Assembly (NCBI GenBank): GCA_044375955.1
Contig: JBILLS010000016.1
Location: forward strand, 1 to 38,713
Direction: 5' to 3'
DNA: 38,713 nt
From: VGCC01 sp044375955
GTDB taxonomy: Bacteria; Actinomycetota; Actinomycetes; S36-B12
Both the position numbers and the translations under genes were made by a program. This document shows, piece after piece, positions 1 to 7,738 of the stretch. The notes under the pieces were generated by a model. That model saw nothing but the letters and a program-made list of their open reading frames with translations. It made no database searches and was not told the origin of the DNA. The first letter of the stretch is position 1, and each line of letters starts with the position of its first letter.

Positions 1-227
1 AGTTCGCTCATGACGCTCGTGCTCGCCTGGGATATCGAGCATCCCTGCCCCTCGTAACCGACGCGCAGTCGACCGTCCGGGTCGATACGTATGTTCACCG
101 TGACCTCGTCCCCACACGTGGGGTTCACTTGATGACTCTCGCCCTGGGAGTCCGGCAGAAGCCCTGCACCGCGCGGGTGCTTGTAGTGGTCGAGGATGAT
201 CTCCTGGTACAGGGAATCGACGTCCAT
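1..227 (-). CDS. sufU: SufU-type Fe-S cluster assembly protein (3' end cut by window edge)
   Basis: The first 75 residues of a SufU/IscU-like protein are present; the rest lies outside the window. SufU is a zinc protein that accepts persulfide sulfur from SufS and passes it to the SufBCD scaffold in the cytosol. Visible family features are the N-terminal LYQEIILDHYKHPR block, NPTCGDEV (Cys38, Asp40) and GCSISQASTS (Cys63), which match three of the four zinc ligands of the family. The ATG directly follows the sufS stop codon (TGAATG, no gap), so it is the last visible gene of the suf operon and is probably translationally coupled. Recognition is firm; only completeness is unknown. Confidence 0.93.
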   Translation of the reverse strand, partial: MDVDSLYQEIILDHYKHPRGAGLLPDSQGESHQVNPTCGDEVTVNIRIDPDGRLRVGYEGQGCSISQASTSVMSE

Positions 228-1505
228 TCACACCACTCCGAAGTACTTCTGCGCCGCGTGGATACCGGCAACCGCAGCGTCGATGTCGGCCTCGTCGTTG
301 TAGATGTAGGGCGAGATCCGCGTGGTCGCGGGAACGCCGTAGCGGCGACAGGTCGGCCAGGCACAGTGGTGGCCCACTCGAACGGCGATACCGCGACTGT
401 CCAAGATCTGACCCACGTCATGCGGGTGGATCCCGTCGACGGTGAAGGAGATGGCACTGCCCCTGGCCCCACTCTCACGTGGCCCAATGATGCTCACGCC
501 GGGCATCTCCTCCAGCGCGGCGAGTGCGTACCCCGTCAGTTCATGCTCGTGATCGGCAACCGCGTCCATGCCTAGTTCCGTCAGATACTCCACGGCCGCG
601 CTGAGCCCCACCGCCTGGGCGACCATGGGAACGCCGGCTTCGAAACGCTGCGGCGGATCCGCATACGTGCTGTGATCGAGATACACCATCTCGATCATCG
701 AGCCCCCCGTGAGGAACGGCGGCATGGCATCCAGGACGTCCGTGCGACCCCAGAGCATCCCAATGCCCGTCGGTCCGAGCATCTTGTGGCCACTCCACGC
801 CACGAGATCGGCTCCGATCTCACCGACCGATACCGGCATGTGCGGGATCGACTGACAGGCATCCACGACGCCGATCGCGCCCACCGCGTGCGCCGCGTCC
901 ATCACCTGCCGGACCGGGTTGATCGTGCCGAGGATGTTGGACTGGTGGACGACGGACACGACCTTCGTCGAGGAATCGATGACGCTGTGCACGTTCGCAA
1001 GGTCGAGTCGGCCGTCGTCGGTGAGGCCGAACCATCTCAGGGTCGCACCCGTCTTGGCCGCCAACTCCTGCCAGGGCACCAGATTCGCATGGTGCTCCAT
1101 CTCGCTGACCACGATGGAGTCCCCGGGTCGCAGCACAAACCTCGGGTCGGCGTCGCGTCCTTGGGAGGCTAGAGCGGAGGCATTGCTGAACGCATACGCG
1201 GCGAGATTCAAACTCTCGGTGGCGTTCTTCGTGAACACGATCTCCGCTGGACGCGCACTAACGAATCCGGCGATCGCACTCCGGGCGGACTCATACGCCT
1301 CGGTCGCCTCCTCCGCCAACTGGTGCGCGCCCCGGTGGGCAGCCGCATTGGACGTCTCATAGAAGGCGCGCTCGGCGTCGAGAACTGCCCTCGGCTTCTG
1401 TGACGTGGCGGCACTATCGAGGTACACCAAGGGCTGGCCATCCCGGACGCTGCGTTCCAGGATGGGGAAGTCCTTCTTGATCCGTTGCGGATCCAGGGCG
1501 ACCAC
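228..1505 (-). CDS. sufS: Cysteine desulfurase SufS
   Basis: This PLP enzyme takes sulfur from cysteine, giving alanine and an enzyme persulfide for Fe-S cluster building. The protein has 425 residues, normal for class II (SufS-type) desulfurases. Visible motifs are the PLP-lysine context WSGHKMLGP (Lys241), the early histidine region EMEHHANLVPW, and the catalytic cysteine in RVGHHCAWP (Cys381) on the short loop typical of SufS. It starts with GTG eight bases after the sufC stop and is followed without a gap by sufU, its usual sulfur acceptor in Gram-positive bacteria. Regulation is presumably from the sufR promoter. No irregularity is seen. Confidence 0.96.
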   Translation of the reverse strand: MVALDPQRIKKDFPILERSVRDGQPLVYLDSAATSQKPRAVLDAERAFYETSNAAAHRGAHQLAEEATEAYESARSAIAGFVSARPAEIVFTKNATESLNLAAYAFSNASALASQGRDADPRFVLRPGDSIVVSEMEHHANLVPWQELAAKTGATLRWFGLTDDGRLDLANVHSVIDSSTKVVSVVHQSNILGTINPVRQVMDAAHAVGAIGVVDACQSIPHMPVSVGEIGADLVAWSGHKMLGPTGIGMLWGRTDVLDAMPPFLTGGSMIEMVYLDHSTYADPPQRFEAGVPMVAQAVGLSAAVEYLTELGMDAVADHEHELTGYALAALEEMPGVSIIGPRESGARGSAISFTVDGIHPHDVGQILDSRGIAVRVGHHCAWPTCRRYGVPATTRISPYIYNDEADIDAAVAGIHAAQKYFGVV

Positions 1506-1513
1506 GGCAGTTC

Positions 1514-2275
1514 CTACGCGTTCACCGCTGAGACGAAGCGTTCGTAGCCATGGGCCTCGAGTTCGTCGGCCAGCGCAGGCCCACCACTCTCAACGATCCG
1601 GCCGTCAACGAAGACGTGAACGACATCCGGCGTGATGTAGCGGAGGATTCGCGTGTAGTGGGTGATGAGCAGGATGCCCGCATCCGAGGCGGCATGGAAC
1701 GCATTCACACCCTCCGACACCGTACGCAGCGCATCGACATCCAGGCCAGAGTCGGTTTCGTCGAGAATTGCGAACTTCGGCTTCAGAAGTGCCAGTTGAA
1801 GGACCTCGTGCCGCTTCTTCTCGCCGCCGGAGAAGCCCTCATTCACGTTTCGCTCGGAGAAGGCCGGATCCATCTGGAGCGATGACATCGCCTCCTTCAC
1901 CTCCTTGATCCACTCACGCAGCTTCGGGGCCTCCCCGCGGATGGAGGTGGCTGCTGTGCGGAGGAAGTTGGAGACGGACACACCGGGAATCTCGACCGGG
2001 TACTGCATGGCCAGGAAGAGTCCCGCACGCGCCCGCTCGTCCACCGACATGCCCAGCACATCGGCACCGTCGAGGGTGATCGAGCCGGACGTGACCGTGT
2101 ATTTGGGATGCCCGGCGATGACATACGCCAGGGTGGACTTCCCGCTTCCGTTGGGTCCCATGACCGCCTGAACCGTCCCGGAGTCCAGAGTCAGCGACAC
2201 ACCACGCAGGATCTCCTTGGTGCCACCTTCGACGTCCACGCTCGCGTGGAGATCTGTGATCTTCAGGGTATTCAT
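1514..2275 (-). CDS. sufC: Fe-S assembly ATPase SufC
   Basis: SufC is the ABC-type ATPase subunit of the SufBCD scaffold; ATP binding drives the rearrangement of SufB-SufD during cluster assembly. The 253-residue protein is a single nucleotide-binding domain with Walker A GPNGSGKS (residues 40-47), the SufC-type signature FSGGEKKRHEVLQL (about 148-161) and Walker B FAILDETDSGLD (about 168-179). It has no membrane segment, as expected for a soluble ABC ATPase. It begins with ATG two bases after the stop of the Rieske ferredoxin gene and lies eight bases before sufS. Confidence 0.96.
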   Translation of the reverse strand: MNTLKITDLHASVDVEGGTKEILRGVSLTLDSGTVQAVMGPNGSGKSTLAYVIAGHPKYTVTSGSITLDGADVLGMSVDERARAGLFLAMQYPVEIPGVSVSNFLRTAATSIRGEAPKLREWIKEVKEAMSSLQMDPAFSERNVNEGFSGGEKKRHEVLQLALLKPKFAILDETDSGLDVDALRTVSEGVNAFHAASDAGILLITHYTRILRYITPDVVHVFVDGRIVESGGPALADELEAHGYERFVSAVNA

Positions 2276-2277
2276 TG

Positions 2278-2607
2278 CTACCTCGTTTCCGGGATGTCGA
2301 TCATGATGTCTGCTGTGGGGCCTTCACCGCTGATGGCAACAGGGAATACGGGCACCGGCTTGTTAGCGGGAAGAGATAGGGGCTCACCGGTGCGCAGGTC
2401 GAACTGCGACCCATGCAGCCAGCATTCGATCGTGCAGCCGTCGACGTCGCCCTCGGAGAGCGCTACGTCGGCGTGGGAGCATCGATCCTCGATGGCGAAG
2501 ATCCCCTCGACGGTGTTGACGACCGCCACGTTCCACCCGTCGATGATCACCCGGATGGCCCCGACGTCGGGAAGATCCGCGCGGGAACACGCACGTACGG
2601 CAGTCAT
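2278..2607 (-). CDS. Rieske-type [2Fe-2S] ferredoxin inside the suf operon
   Basis: This is a small (109 residue) soluble Rieske ferredoxin like the ferredoxin subunits of non-heme iron oxygenases. The cluster ligands are visible as Cys43-x-His45 (RCSHADV) and Cys62-x2-His65 (CWLHGSQFD). No signal peptide or membrane helix is seen, so it is cytosolic. The ATG overlaps the sufD stop by four bases (ATGA) and sufC follows two bases after its stop, so it is embedded in the suf operon. A Rieske protein at this place is common in actinobacterial suf operons as I know them; no oxygenase lies nearby. An electron-donor role in cluster assembly or repair is an inference. Confidence 0.9.
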   Translation of the reverse strand: MTAVRACSRADLPDVGAIRVIIDGWNVAVVNTVEGIFAIEDRCSHADVALSEGDVDGCTIECWLHGSQFDLRTGEPLSLPANKPVPVFPVAISGEGPTADIMIDIPETR

Positions 2608-3713
2608 GGCAGCAACTCCGACATACCGATACGCGCCTCGAGCCCGCCGAGGACTTCCTTGCGCAGGGATTCGTCTGTGATCTTCGTCAGCACGTCCACG
2701 AAGAAACCACGCACAACCAGCTGTCGCGCCAACGACTCGGGGATGCCACGACTCTGCAGATAGAAGAGTTGCTCGTCATCGAAGCGCCCTGTCGCACTGG
2801 CATGACCGGCGCCGACGACGTCGCCGGTCTCCAATTCGAGATTGGGAACCGAGTCAGCACGGGGGCCGTCGTTGAGGAGGAGATTCCGATTCAACTCGTA
2901 GGTGTCGATGCCGATGGCGTTGCGACGCACCAGGACATCGCCGACCCACACACTGTGTGACGAGTCTCCTGAGAGGGCCCCTTTGTAAACGACGTTGCTT
3001 GAACAGTGCGGCTGGTTGTGGTCGACGAAGACCCGGTGCTCCTGGTATTCCGCACCCTGCGTCAGGAAAGCTCCCACGATGTCGACTGACCCTCCAGGGC
3101 CGCTGAACTCGACGGAGGGGCACATGCGAATGAAGGCTCCGCCCATGGTCACGCTCAATGCGTTGAGTCGGGAGTCCCGTCCGATCACCGAGTGCCACTG
3201 CCACATGTGCCGTGACTCCCCGGAACCGTCCATGAGCGAGAGCACCGTGAGGCTCGCTTCGTCACCCAGATGACTGACGATGGTCCCTGCAGAGTCCGAT
3301 CCGAGGTCGTGCCTGATGACCACCGTGGCGGTTGCGTGGCGGCCGCATCGAATGATGATGTGGCCGACGTTCATGGCGCCTGTGCCAAACAAGGCCACAT
3401 CGATAGCCTCGGCAGACACATGGTCGTCGGGGATGTCGACGACGATTGCGTGTGCCACGAGACTGCGAGCCACCGCAGAGGGAAGGTCGACCGCCGAGGT
3501 TCCGTCGTCGATGGCGCCAACGGTCACGAGCGGCGAGGACGACCGGAATCCGAGAGTCGGCCTGGCATGAACGTCAAAGAAGTCCCGCACCTCGTCGAGC
3601 GGAGTGAAGCGCCATTCCTCCTCTCTGCCCGTGGGCGGAGGGAACGCGGCGGGGTCGTTCGACAGCGTCCTCGGGGCGAGGTCGGTCGGTGGCGCCTCGA
3701 CGACAGCGGTCAT
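2604..3713 (-). CDS. sufD: Fe-S assembly scaffold protein SufD
   Basis: SufD (369 residues) is the SufB paralog that pairs with SufB and two SufC in the SufBC2D scaffold. The C-terminal family block is clear: GAGHASATGRFDDEQLFYLQSRGIP, split here as GAGHASATGRF then DDEQLFYLQSRGIP, with the conserved histidine that lies at the SufB-SufD interface. The middle is a beta-helix-like region rich in short beta repeats. Its ATG overlaps the sufB stop (ATGA) and its stop overlaps the Rieske ATG (ATGA), so the three are likely translationally coupled. Its N-terminus is short compared with SufD of enteric bacteria, as is usual in Gram-positives. Confidence 0.95.
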   Translation of the reverse strand: MTAVVEAPPTDLAPRTLSNDPAAFPPPTGREEEWRFTPLDEVRDFFDVHARPTLGFRSSSPLVTVGAIDDGTSAVDLPSAVARSLVAHAIVVDIPDDHVSAEAIDVALFGTGAMNVGHIIIRCGRHATATVVIRHDLGSDSAGTIVSHLGDEASLTVLSLMDGSGESRHMWQWHSVIGRDSRLNALSVTMGGAFIRMCPSVEFSGPGGSVDIVGAFLTQGAEYQEHRVFVDHNQPHCSSNVVYKGALSGDSSHSVWVGDVLVRRNAIGIDTYELNRNLLLNDGPRADSVPNLELETGDVVGAGHASATGRFDDEQLFYLQSRGIPESLARQLVVRGFFVDVLTKITDESLRKEVLGGLEARIGMSELLP

Positions 3714-5131
3714 CCGACGGCGCCTTCCATCTGCAGTTCGATGAGGCGGTTCAACTCGAGCGCGTACTCCATGGGGAGCTCTCGGGCGATGGGCTCAACG
3801 AACCCGCGCACGATCATGGCCATCGCCTCGTCCTCCGCCATGCCCCGCGACATCAAGTAGAAGAGTTGATCCTCGCTCACCTTCGACACCGTCGCCTCGT
3901 GGCCCATCGCCACGTCGTCCTCGCGTACGTCGACATACGGGTAGGTATCAGAACGCGAGATGTCATCAACGAGCAGTGCATCGCAGCGCACCGTGCTCTT
4001 CGAGTGGTGGCAGCCCTCCTGCACTTGGACGAGACCCCGGTACGAGGTGCGGCCCCCACCGCGAGCGACGGACTTCGACACGATCGAGGACGACGTATAC
4101 GGCGCGGCGTGCACCATCTTGGCCCCAGCGTCCTGGTGCTGACCCTCGCCAGCGAAGGCGATGGACAGGGTCTCCCCCTTCGCGTGCTCGCCCACCATCC
4201 ACACGGCCGGGTACTTCATGGTGACCTTCGAGCCCAGGTTTCCGTCGATCCACTCCATGGTGGCACCCTCATGCGCCACCGCCCGCTTGGTAACCAGGTT
4301 GTAGACGTTGACAGACCAGTTCTGAATCGTCGTGTAGCGACAGCGGGCGCCCTTCTTGACGATGATCTCGACGACCGCGGAATGGAGGGAGTCACTCGAG
4401 TAGATGGGCGCTGTGCACCCTTCGACGTAGTGCACGTAGGCGTCCTCATCGACGATGATGAGGGTGCGCTCGAACTGACCCATGTTCTCCGTGTTGATGC
4501 GGAAATAGGCCTGCAGGGGTATCTCGACCTGCACACCCTTGGGGACGTAGATGAACGAACCTCCGGACCACACCGCCGTGTTCAGCGCCGCGAATTTGTT
4601 GTCACCTACAGGGATGACGCTCGCGAAGTGCTCACGGAAGAGCTCGGGGTACTCCTTGAGGCCCGTATCGGTATCGAGGAAGATCACTCCCTGTTCCTCG
4701 AGGTCCTCGCGGATGGCGTGATACACGACTTCGGACTCGTACTGTGCCGCAACGCCAGCGATCAGCCGGTTCTTCTCCGCCTCGGGGATCCCGAGACGGT
4801 CGTAGGTGTTCCGGATGTCCTCCGGCAACTCCTCCCAACTTGCCGCCTGCTTCTCCGTCGAGCGGACGAAGTACTTGATGTTGTCGAAGTCGATCCCGGT
4901 GAGGTCCGAGCCCCAGGCCGGCATGGGCTTCTTCTCGAAGAGGCGGAGACCCTTCAGGCGAAGATCCAGCATCCACTCTGGCTCGCCCTTCTTGGCCGAG
5001 ATATCGCGCACGACCTCCTCATTGAGCCCGCGACGGGCAGCAGCACCGGCAGCGTCGGTATCGCGCCACCCGTACTCGTAACGACTGAGAGCGTCGATGG
5101 TCTTTGCCTGTTCCTCTGCTGCGGTGCTCAT
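3710..5131 (-). CDS. sufB: Fe-S assembly scaffold protein SufB
   Basis: SufB (473 residues) is the subunit on which the nascent cluster is built. Typical blocks are YDRLGIPEAEKNRLIAGV, FIYVPKGVQVEIPLQAYFR, the conserved Cys in RCDALLVDD and HEATVSKVSEDQLFYLMSRG near the C-terminus with the catalytic glutamate. The open frame extends 22 codons further upstream, but I choose the ATG at 5131. It overlaps the sufR stop as ATGA and has a good ribosome site (GAGGAAAGG) about eight bases before it, and the product begins MSTAAEEQ, a sensible N-terminus. It is the first structural gene of the operon after the repressor. Confidence 0.96.
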   Translation of the reverse strand: MSTAAEEQAKTIDALSRYEYGWRDTDAAGAAARRGLNEEVVRDISAKKGEPEWMLDLRLKGLRLFEKKPMPAWGSDLTGIDFDNIKYFVRSTEKQAASWEELPEDIRNTYDRLGIPEAEKNRLIAGVAAQYESEVVYHAIREDLEEQGVIFLDTDTGLKEYPELFREHFASVIPVGDNKFAALNTAVWSGGSFIYVPKGVQVEIPLQAYFRINTENMGQFERTLIIVDEDAYVHYVEGCTAPIYSSDSLHSAVVEIIVKKGARCRYTTIQNWSVNVYNLVTKRAVAHEGATMEWIDGNLGSKVTMKYPAVWMVGEHAKGETLSIAFAGEGQHQDAGAKMVHAAPYTSSSIVSKSVARGGGRTSYRGLVQVQEGCHHSKSTVRCDALLVDDISRSDTYPYVDVREDDVAMGHEATVSKVSEDQLFYLMSRGMAEDEAMAMIVRGFVEPIARELPMEYALELNRLIELQMEGAVG

Positions 5132-5787
5132 GCCGAAACCTTTCCTCGGGATGTGGATGCGGAACTGTGGAGCGGGGGCCCGATCAGCGCGGTGCACACA
5201 CCGTCACCGTGGGCGAGGGTCGCCAATCGCGTCACGTGGCGACCCAGGGCATCTGCAATGGCTTCGGCCTCGGCGTCGCACAATTCAGGGAACTCGCGCG
5301 CTGCATCGACGACCGGACAGTGGTGCTGGCACATCTGGTGTTGACCGGACACGAGAGCGCTCGCCTCCGCAGCGAAGCCCGCCGCGTTGAATCGATCGAC
5401 GACACTCGTGATCGATTGACCTTCGCCTCCGACCACCGACCGTGCGCGTCGACGAGCGAATTCCGCTACGGCCTGGCGCCCCTGAGTCTCGGCCAGGAAT
5501 TGCAGGGCGGCGAGAGCCAGATCGTCGTAGGCCTGGTCGCAGGCCGCGCGTCCGCTCTGCGTGAGCGAGTAGACCCTGCTCGGACGTCCGCGACCACGCC
5601 GGGTGCGCGGACCGTAGGGGGCCTCAGCGGCTGACTCCACCAAACCAGCGGAGACCAGGGACGAGAGGGGACGCCGTACGGCGGCAGGCGTCATGCCCAG
5701 GCGCGATGCGACCTCGGCCGCCGTGGCCGGCCCGGACTCGAGCAGGCTGCGGGCGACCCGCTCGGAGGCCTCGCCGGGGAATTTCAC
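5128..5787 (-). CDS. sufR: Fe-S sensing transcriptional repressor SufR
   Basis: This 219-residue DeoR/MarR-like winged-helix regulator represses the suf operon when holding a cluster. An N-terminal helix-turn-helix is visible (about residues 20-50, ATAAEVASRLGMTPAAVRRP). The basic wing is RTRRGRGRPSRVYSL, and a C-terminal cysteine cluster QMCQHHCPV...ELCDAE gives Cys153, Cys157 and Cys170 as likely ligands. It starts with GTG at 5787, and its first codon lies inside an inverted repeat of SufR-operator type (5787-5800), so autorepression is expected. The stop overlaps the sufB ATG. It diverges from ctaA across about 60 bp. No ribosome site precedes the GTG, which fits a leaderless message. Confidence 0.93.
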   Translation of the reverse strand: MKFPGEASERVARSLLESGPATAAEVASRLGMTPAAVRRPLSSLVSAGLVESAAEAPYGPRTRRGRGRPSRVYSLTQSGRAACDQAYDDLALAALQFLAETQGRQAVAEFARRRARSVVGGEGQSITSVVDRFNAAGFAAEASALVSGQHQMCQHHCPVVDAAREFPELCDAEAEAIADALGRHVTRLATLAHGDGVCTALIGPPLHSSASTSRGKVSA

Positions 5788-5800
5788 AACACTATTGTTG
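5787..5800. promoter_or_regulatory. Probable SufR operator, CAAC-N6-GTTG
   Basis: The inverted repeat CAACACTATTGTTG matches the CAAC-N6-GTTG site described for cyanobacterial SufR. The arms can be read as CAACA/TGTTG with four bases between. It covers the sufR GTG start codon and the proposed sufR -10 (5794-5799), so bound SufR would block RNA polymerase at its own operon. The match and position are seen directly; binding is inferred. Confidence 0.75.
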
Positions 5801-5821
5801 CGTAAATCCAGATGGGTGCAA
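5794..5821 (-). promoter_or_regulatory. Candidate sufR promoter (leaderless)
   Basis: On the minus strand AACAAT (5799-5794) sits exactly six bases before the GTG of sufR, with a weak -35-like TTGCAC (5821-5816) 16 bases upstream. This is the same spacing seen at several other first genes in the window. The -10 lies inside the inverted repeat proposed as the SufR operator. Confidence 0.5.
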
Positions 5822-5833
5822 ATCGGGCCTGGT

Positions 5834-5839
5834 TACAGT
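5834..5839 (+). promoter_or_regulatory. Candidate -10 hexamer of ctaA
   Basis: TACAGT fits the TANNNT form of actinobacterial -10 boxes and lies nine bases before the ctaA ATG. A GGAGG also lies only two bases before the ATG, too close for good ribosome spacing, so the message may have a very short or no leader. No clear -35 is seen. Confidence 0.4.
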
Positions 5840-5848
5840 GGGGAGGCC

Positions 5849-6802
5849 ATGAGAGTCGACGGACGATCCCTACCCTGGGTGCGCCGTGTCTACGTGGCGA
5901 ATCTGATCGCCCAGTCGGGGATCATCGTGACCGGGGCCATCGTCCGGATCACCGGATCCGGCCTGGGGTGCCCCACCTGGCCCGAGTGCGTCGAGGGCTC
6001 CTACATCCCCACCGCCACACAGGCCGAGTCCTGGCACAAGTACGTCGAGTTCGGAAACCGGCTGCTGACGTTCGTGCTCGCAGCCCTTGCAATCGCGGCC
6101 GTGGTCGCCGCGATCGTGGATGCGAGGAAGCGCCGGTCCTCGGGGCTGCCGCCGCGCCCGCTCCTCCTGCTGCTCGCCGTTCTCCCGCTCGTGGGAACGA
6201 TCGTGCAGACCATCCTCGGGGGGATCACCGTCCTCACCGGGCTGCATCCGACGACGGTGGCTGCCCACTTCCTCGTGTCCATCGCACTCGTGGCCGCATG
6301 CGTCGCGCTCGTCGTTCGCTCGGGAGAACCGGGCGATCGTCCGCTCGTATGGACCGCGCCACGACCGGTGGCGCTCCTGACGTACGCCGTGATCCTCGTG
6401 GGATTGGTCGTGATCATCCTCGGCGTCATCGTCACGGGCAGTGGACCGCACAGCGGTGATGCAGAGACCGAGGCGAGGTTCAGCTTCGATCCCCGGACCG
6501 TCTCCTGGCTCCACGCCGACGCGGTTCTCCTATTCCTGGGCCTGCTCATCGGCCTGCTCGTCGCAACCTTCCTCATCGCGAACCTCGGTCAACTCCGTCG
6601 ACGCGCGGCCATCCTCGCCGGAATCTCGGTTGCCCAGGGGGTCGTGGGATACACCCAGTACTTCACCGGCCTGCCGGAAGTCCTCGTCGCCATCCACGTG
6701 TTCGGTGCCGTCGCGATGTGGGTCGCATTGCTCTTCCTCGCACCGGCACTTCGCACCCGAGGGCTCTCACCCGCGGAGGAACGGATCCACGCCTACCAGT
6801 AG
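5849..6802 (+). CDS. ctaA: Heme A synthase (COX15/CtaA family)
   Basis: This integral membrane enzyme (317 residues, about eight predicted helices) oxidises the C8 methyl of heme O to make heme A for aa3-type oxidases. Typical features are the first helix leading into RITGSGLGCPTWPEC, whose two cysteines (41 and 47) form the vicinal pair of the first outer loop. Later histidine-bearing helices include LTGLHPTTVAAHFL, WLHADAVLLF and AIHVFGAVAMW. In the EFGNR motif an asparagine stands where Bacillus-type enzymes have histidine (EXXHR). I choose the ATG at 5849, which gives the usual short N-terminus. It diverges from sufR, and its last 36 bp overlap the end of ctaB on the other strand. Confidence 0.93.
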   Translation: MRVDGRSLPWVRRVYVANLIAQSGIIVTGAIVRITGSGLGCPTWPECVEGSYIPTATQAESWHKYVEFGNRLLTFVLAALAIAAVVAAIVDARKRRSSGLPPRPLLLLLAVLPLVGTIVQTILGGITVLTGLHPTTVAAHFLVSIALVAACVALVVRSGEPGDRPLVWTAPRPVALLTYAVILVGLVVIILGVIVTGSGPHSGDAETEARFSFDPRTVSWLHADAVLLFLGLLIGLLVATFLIANLGQLRRRAAILAGISVAQGVVGYTQYFTGLPEVLVAIHVFGAVAMWVALLFLAPALRTRGLSPAEERIHAYQ

Positions 6803-7684
6803 GAAGAGGATCGCCAAATAGGTGATCGAGCCGTGGAAGAGGCGCATCGCGCGGTGTTCCAGACTGGGCGTCCCCACTCCCGCCCGCACCCGGTACGCGA
6901 GCACGAGGAAGATCGCGCCCACCACAGCCGCTCCGGACAGGTACACCATGCTCATGCCGGCCACCGGAACCAGCAACAGTGACACCGCGACCATCACCCA
7001 GCTGTAGATGACGATGTGACGCGCGACCACCGCATCCGTTGCGACGACGGGCAGCATCGGGATTCCCGCCTGCTGGTACTCGGCCCGGTACTTGATCGCG
7101 AGTGGCCAGTAATGGGGCGGCGTCCAGAAGAACACGACGAGGAACAGCACGACGGGGGTCCAGGTCAGGGAGCCGGTGATCGCAGCCCAGGCGATGAGGA
7201 CAGGCATGCATCCGGCCGCACCTCCCCAGACGATGTTCTGGGATGTCCGGCGCTTGAGGATCATGGTGTAGCCGACGGAGTAGAGCAGGATCGCCGCCAG
7301 GCCGAGGGCTGCGGCGAGCGCCGTGGTGAAGATCGCAAGGATCACAACCGCGGCCGCCGTGAGAATCAGTCCTTGGACGACACCGGCCGTGCGCGACACC
7401 AGCCCGAGCGCGACCGGACGGTCGTGGGTCCTCGCCATGACGGAGTCGATATCGCGGTCGTAGACGCTGTTGAAAGTGTTCGCCGCCCCAGCCGCCGCAG
7501 CGCCACCGATCAGCACCGCTACCGCGGTCGCGAGATCCGGGAGGCCGTCCGCTGCGAGGAACATCGTGGGGATGGCGGTCACGAGCAGTAACTCGATGAT
7601 GCGCGGCTTCGTCATCGCAACGTGGGCACGAATGCGCTGTGTGACGCGCATCTCACCCATCGACAGCGTGGCGGTCGAAGACAT
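6767..7684 (-). CDS. ctaB: Protoheme IX farnesyltransferase (heme O synthase)
   Basis: CtaB (305 residues) attaches a farnesyl group to heme B, giving heme O, the substrate of CtaA. It is a polytopic UbiA-family prenyltransferase. The first aspartate-rich motif is NTFNSVYDRDIDSVMART (about residues 70-87), the second region has YSVGYTMILKRRTSQNIVWGG, and FFWTPPHYWPLAIKY is a CtaB hallmark. The frame is open far upstream, but the ATG at 7684 (MSSTATL) is preferred because TACTCT lies exactly six bases before it. It diverges from tkt across 54 bp and converges on ctaA with a 36-bp tail overlap, so the two heme A genes are on opposite strands. Confidence 0.95.
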   Translation of the reverse strand: MSSTATLSMGEMRVTQRIRAHVAMTKPRIIELLLVTAIPTMFLAADGLPDLATAVAVLIGGAAAAGAANTFNSVYDRDIDSVMARTHDRPVALGLVSRTAGVVQGLILTAAAVVILAIFTTALAAALGLAAILLYSVGYTMILKRRTSQNIVWGGAAGCMPVLIAWAAITGSLTWTPVVLFLVVFFWTPPHYWPLAIKYRAEYQQAGIPMLPVVATDAVVARHIVIYSWVMVAVSLLLVPVAGMSMVYLSGAAVVGAIFLVLAYRVRAGVGTPSLEHRAMRLFHGSITYLAILFLLVGVDPFLRG

Positions 7685-7690
7685 CTCAGC

Positions 7691-7696
7691 AGAGTA
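7691..7696 (-). promoter_or_regulatory. -10 hexamer of ctaB (leaderless)
   Basis: TACTCT on the minus strand fits TANNNT and lies six bases before the ATG of ctaB. No Shine-Dalgarno sequence is present, and no -35 of TTGACA type is seen. Confidence 0.6.
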
Positions 7697-7726
7697 TCGC
7701 GAAACGGAATCACCCGCCGTCCTCAC

Positions 7727-7732
7727 TAGGCT
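7727..7732 (+). promoter_or_regulatory. -10 hexamer of tkt (leaderless)
   Basis: TAGGCT lies six bases before the GTG of tkt and no ribosome site is present. Together with the ctaB hexamer it makes a back-to-back promoter pair in the 54-bp divergent gap. Confidence 0.6.
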
Positions 7733-7738
7733 GGAACC

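Noticed and set aside
3689..5344. Long open frame antisense to sufB
   Set aside because: It lies opposite a certain gene, and its composition (Arg/His/Asp/Val-rich) is what the opposite strand of a GC-rich gene gives.
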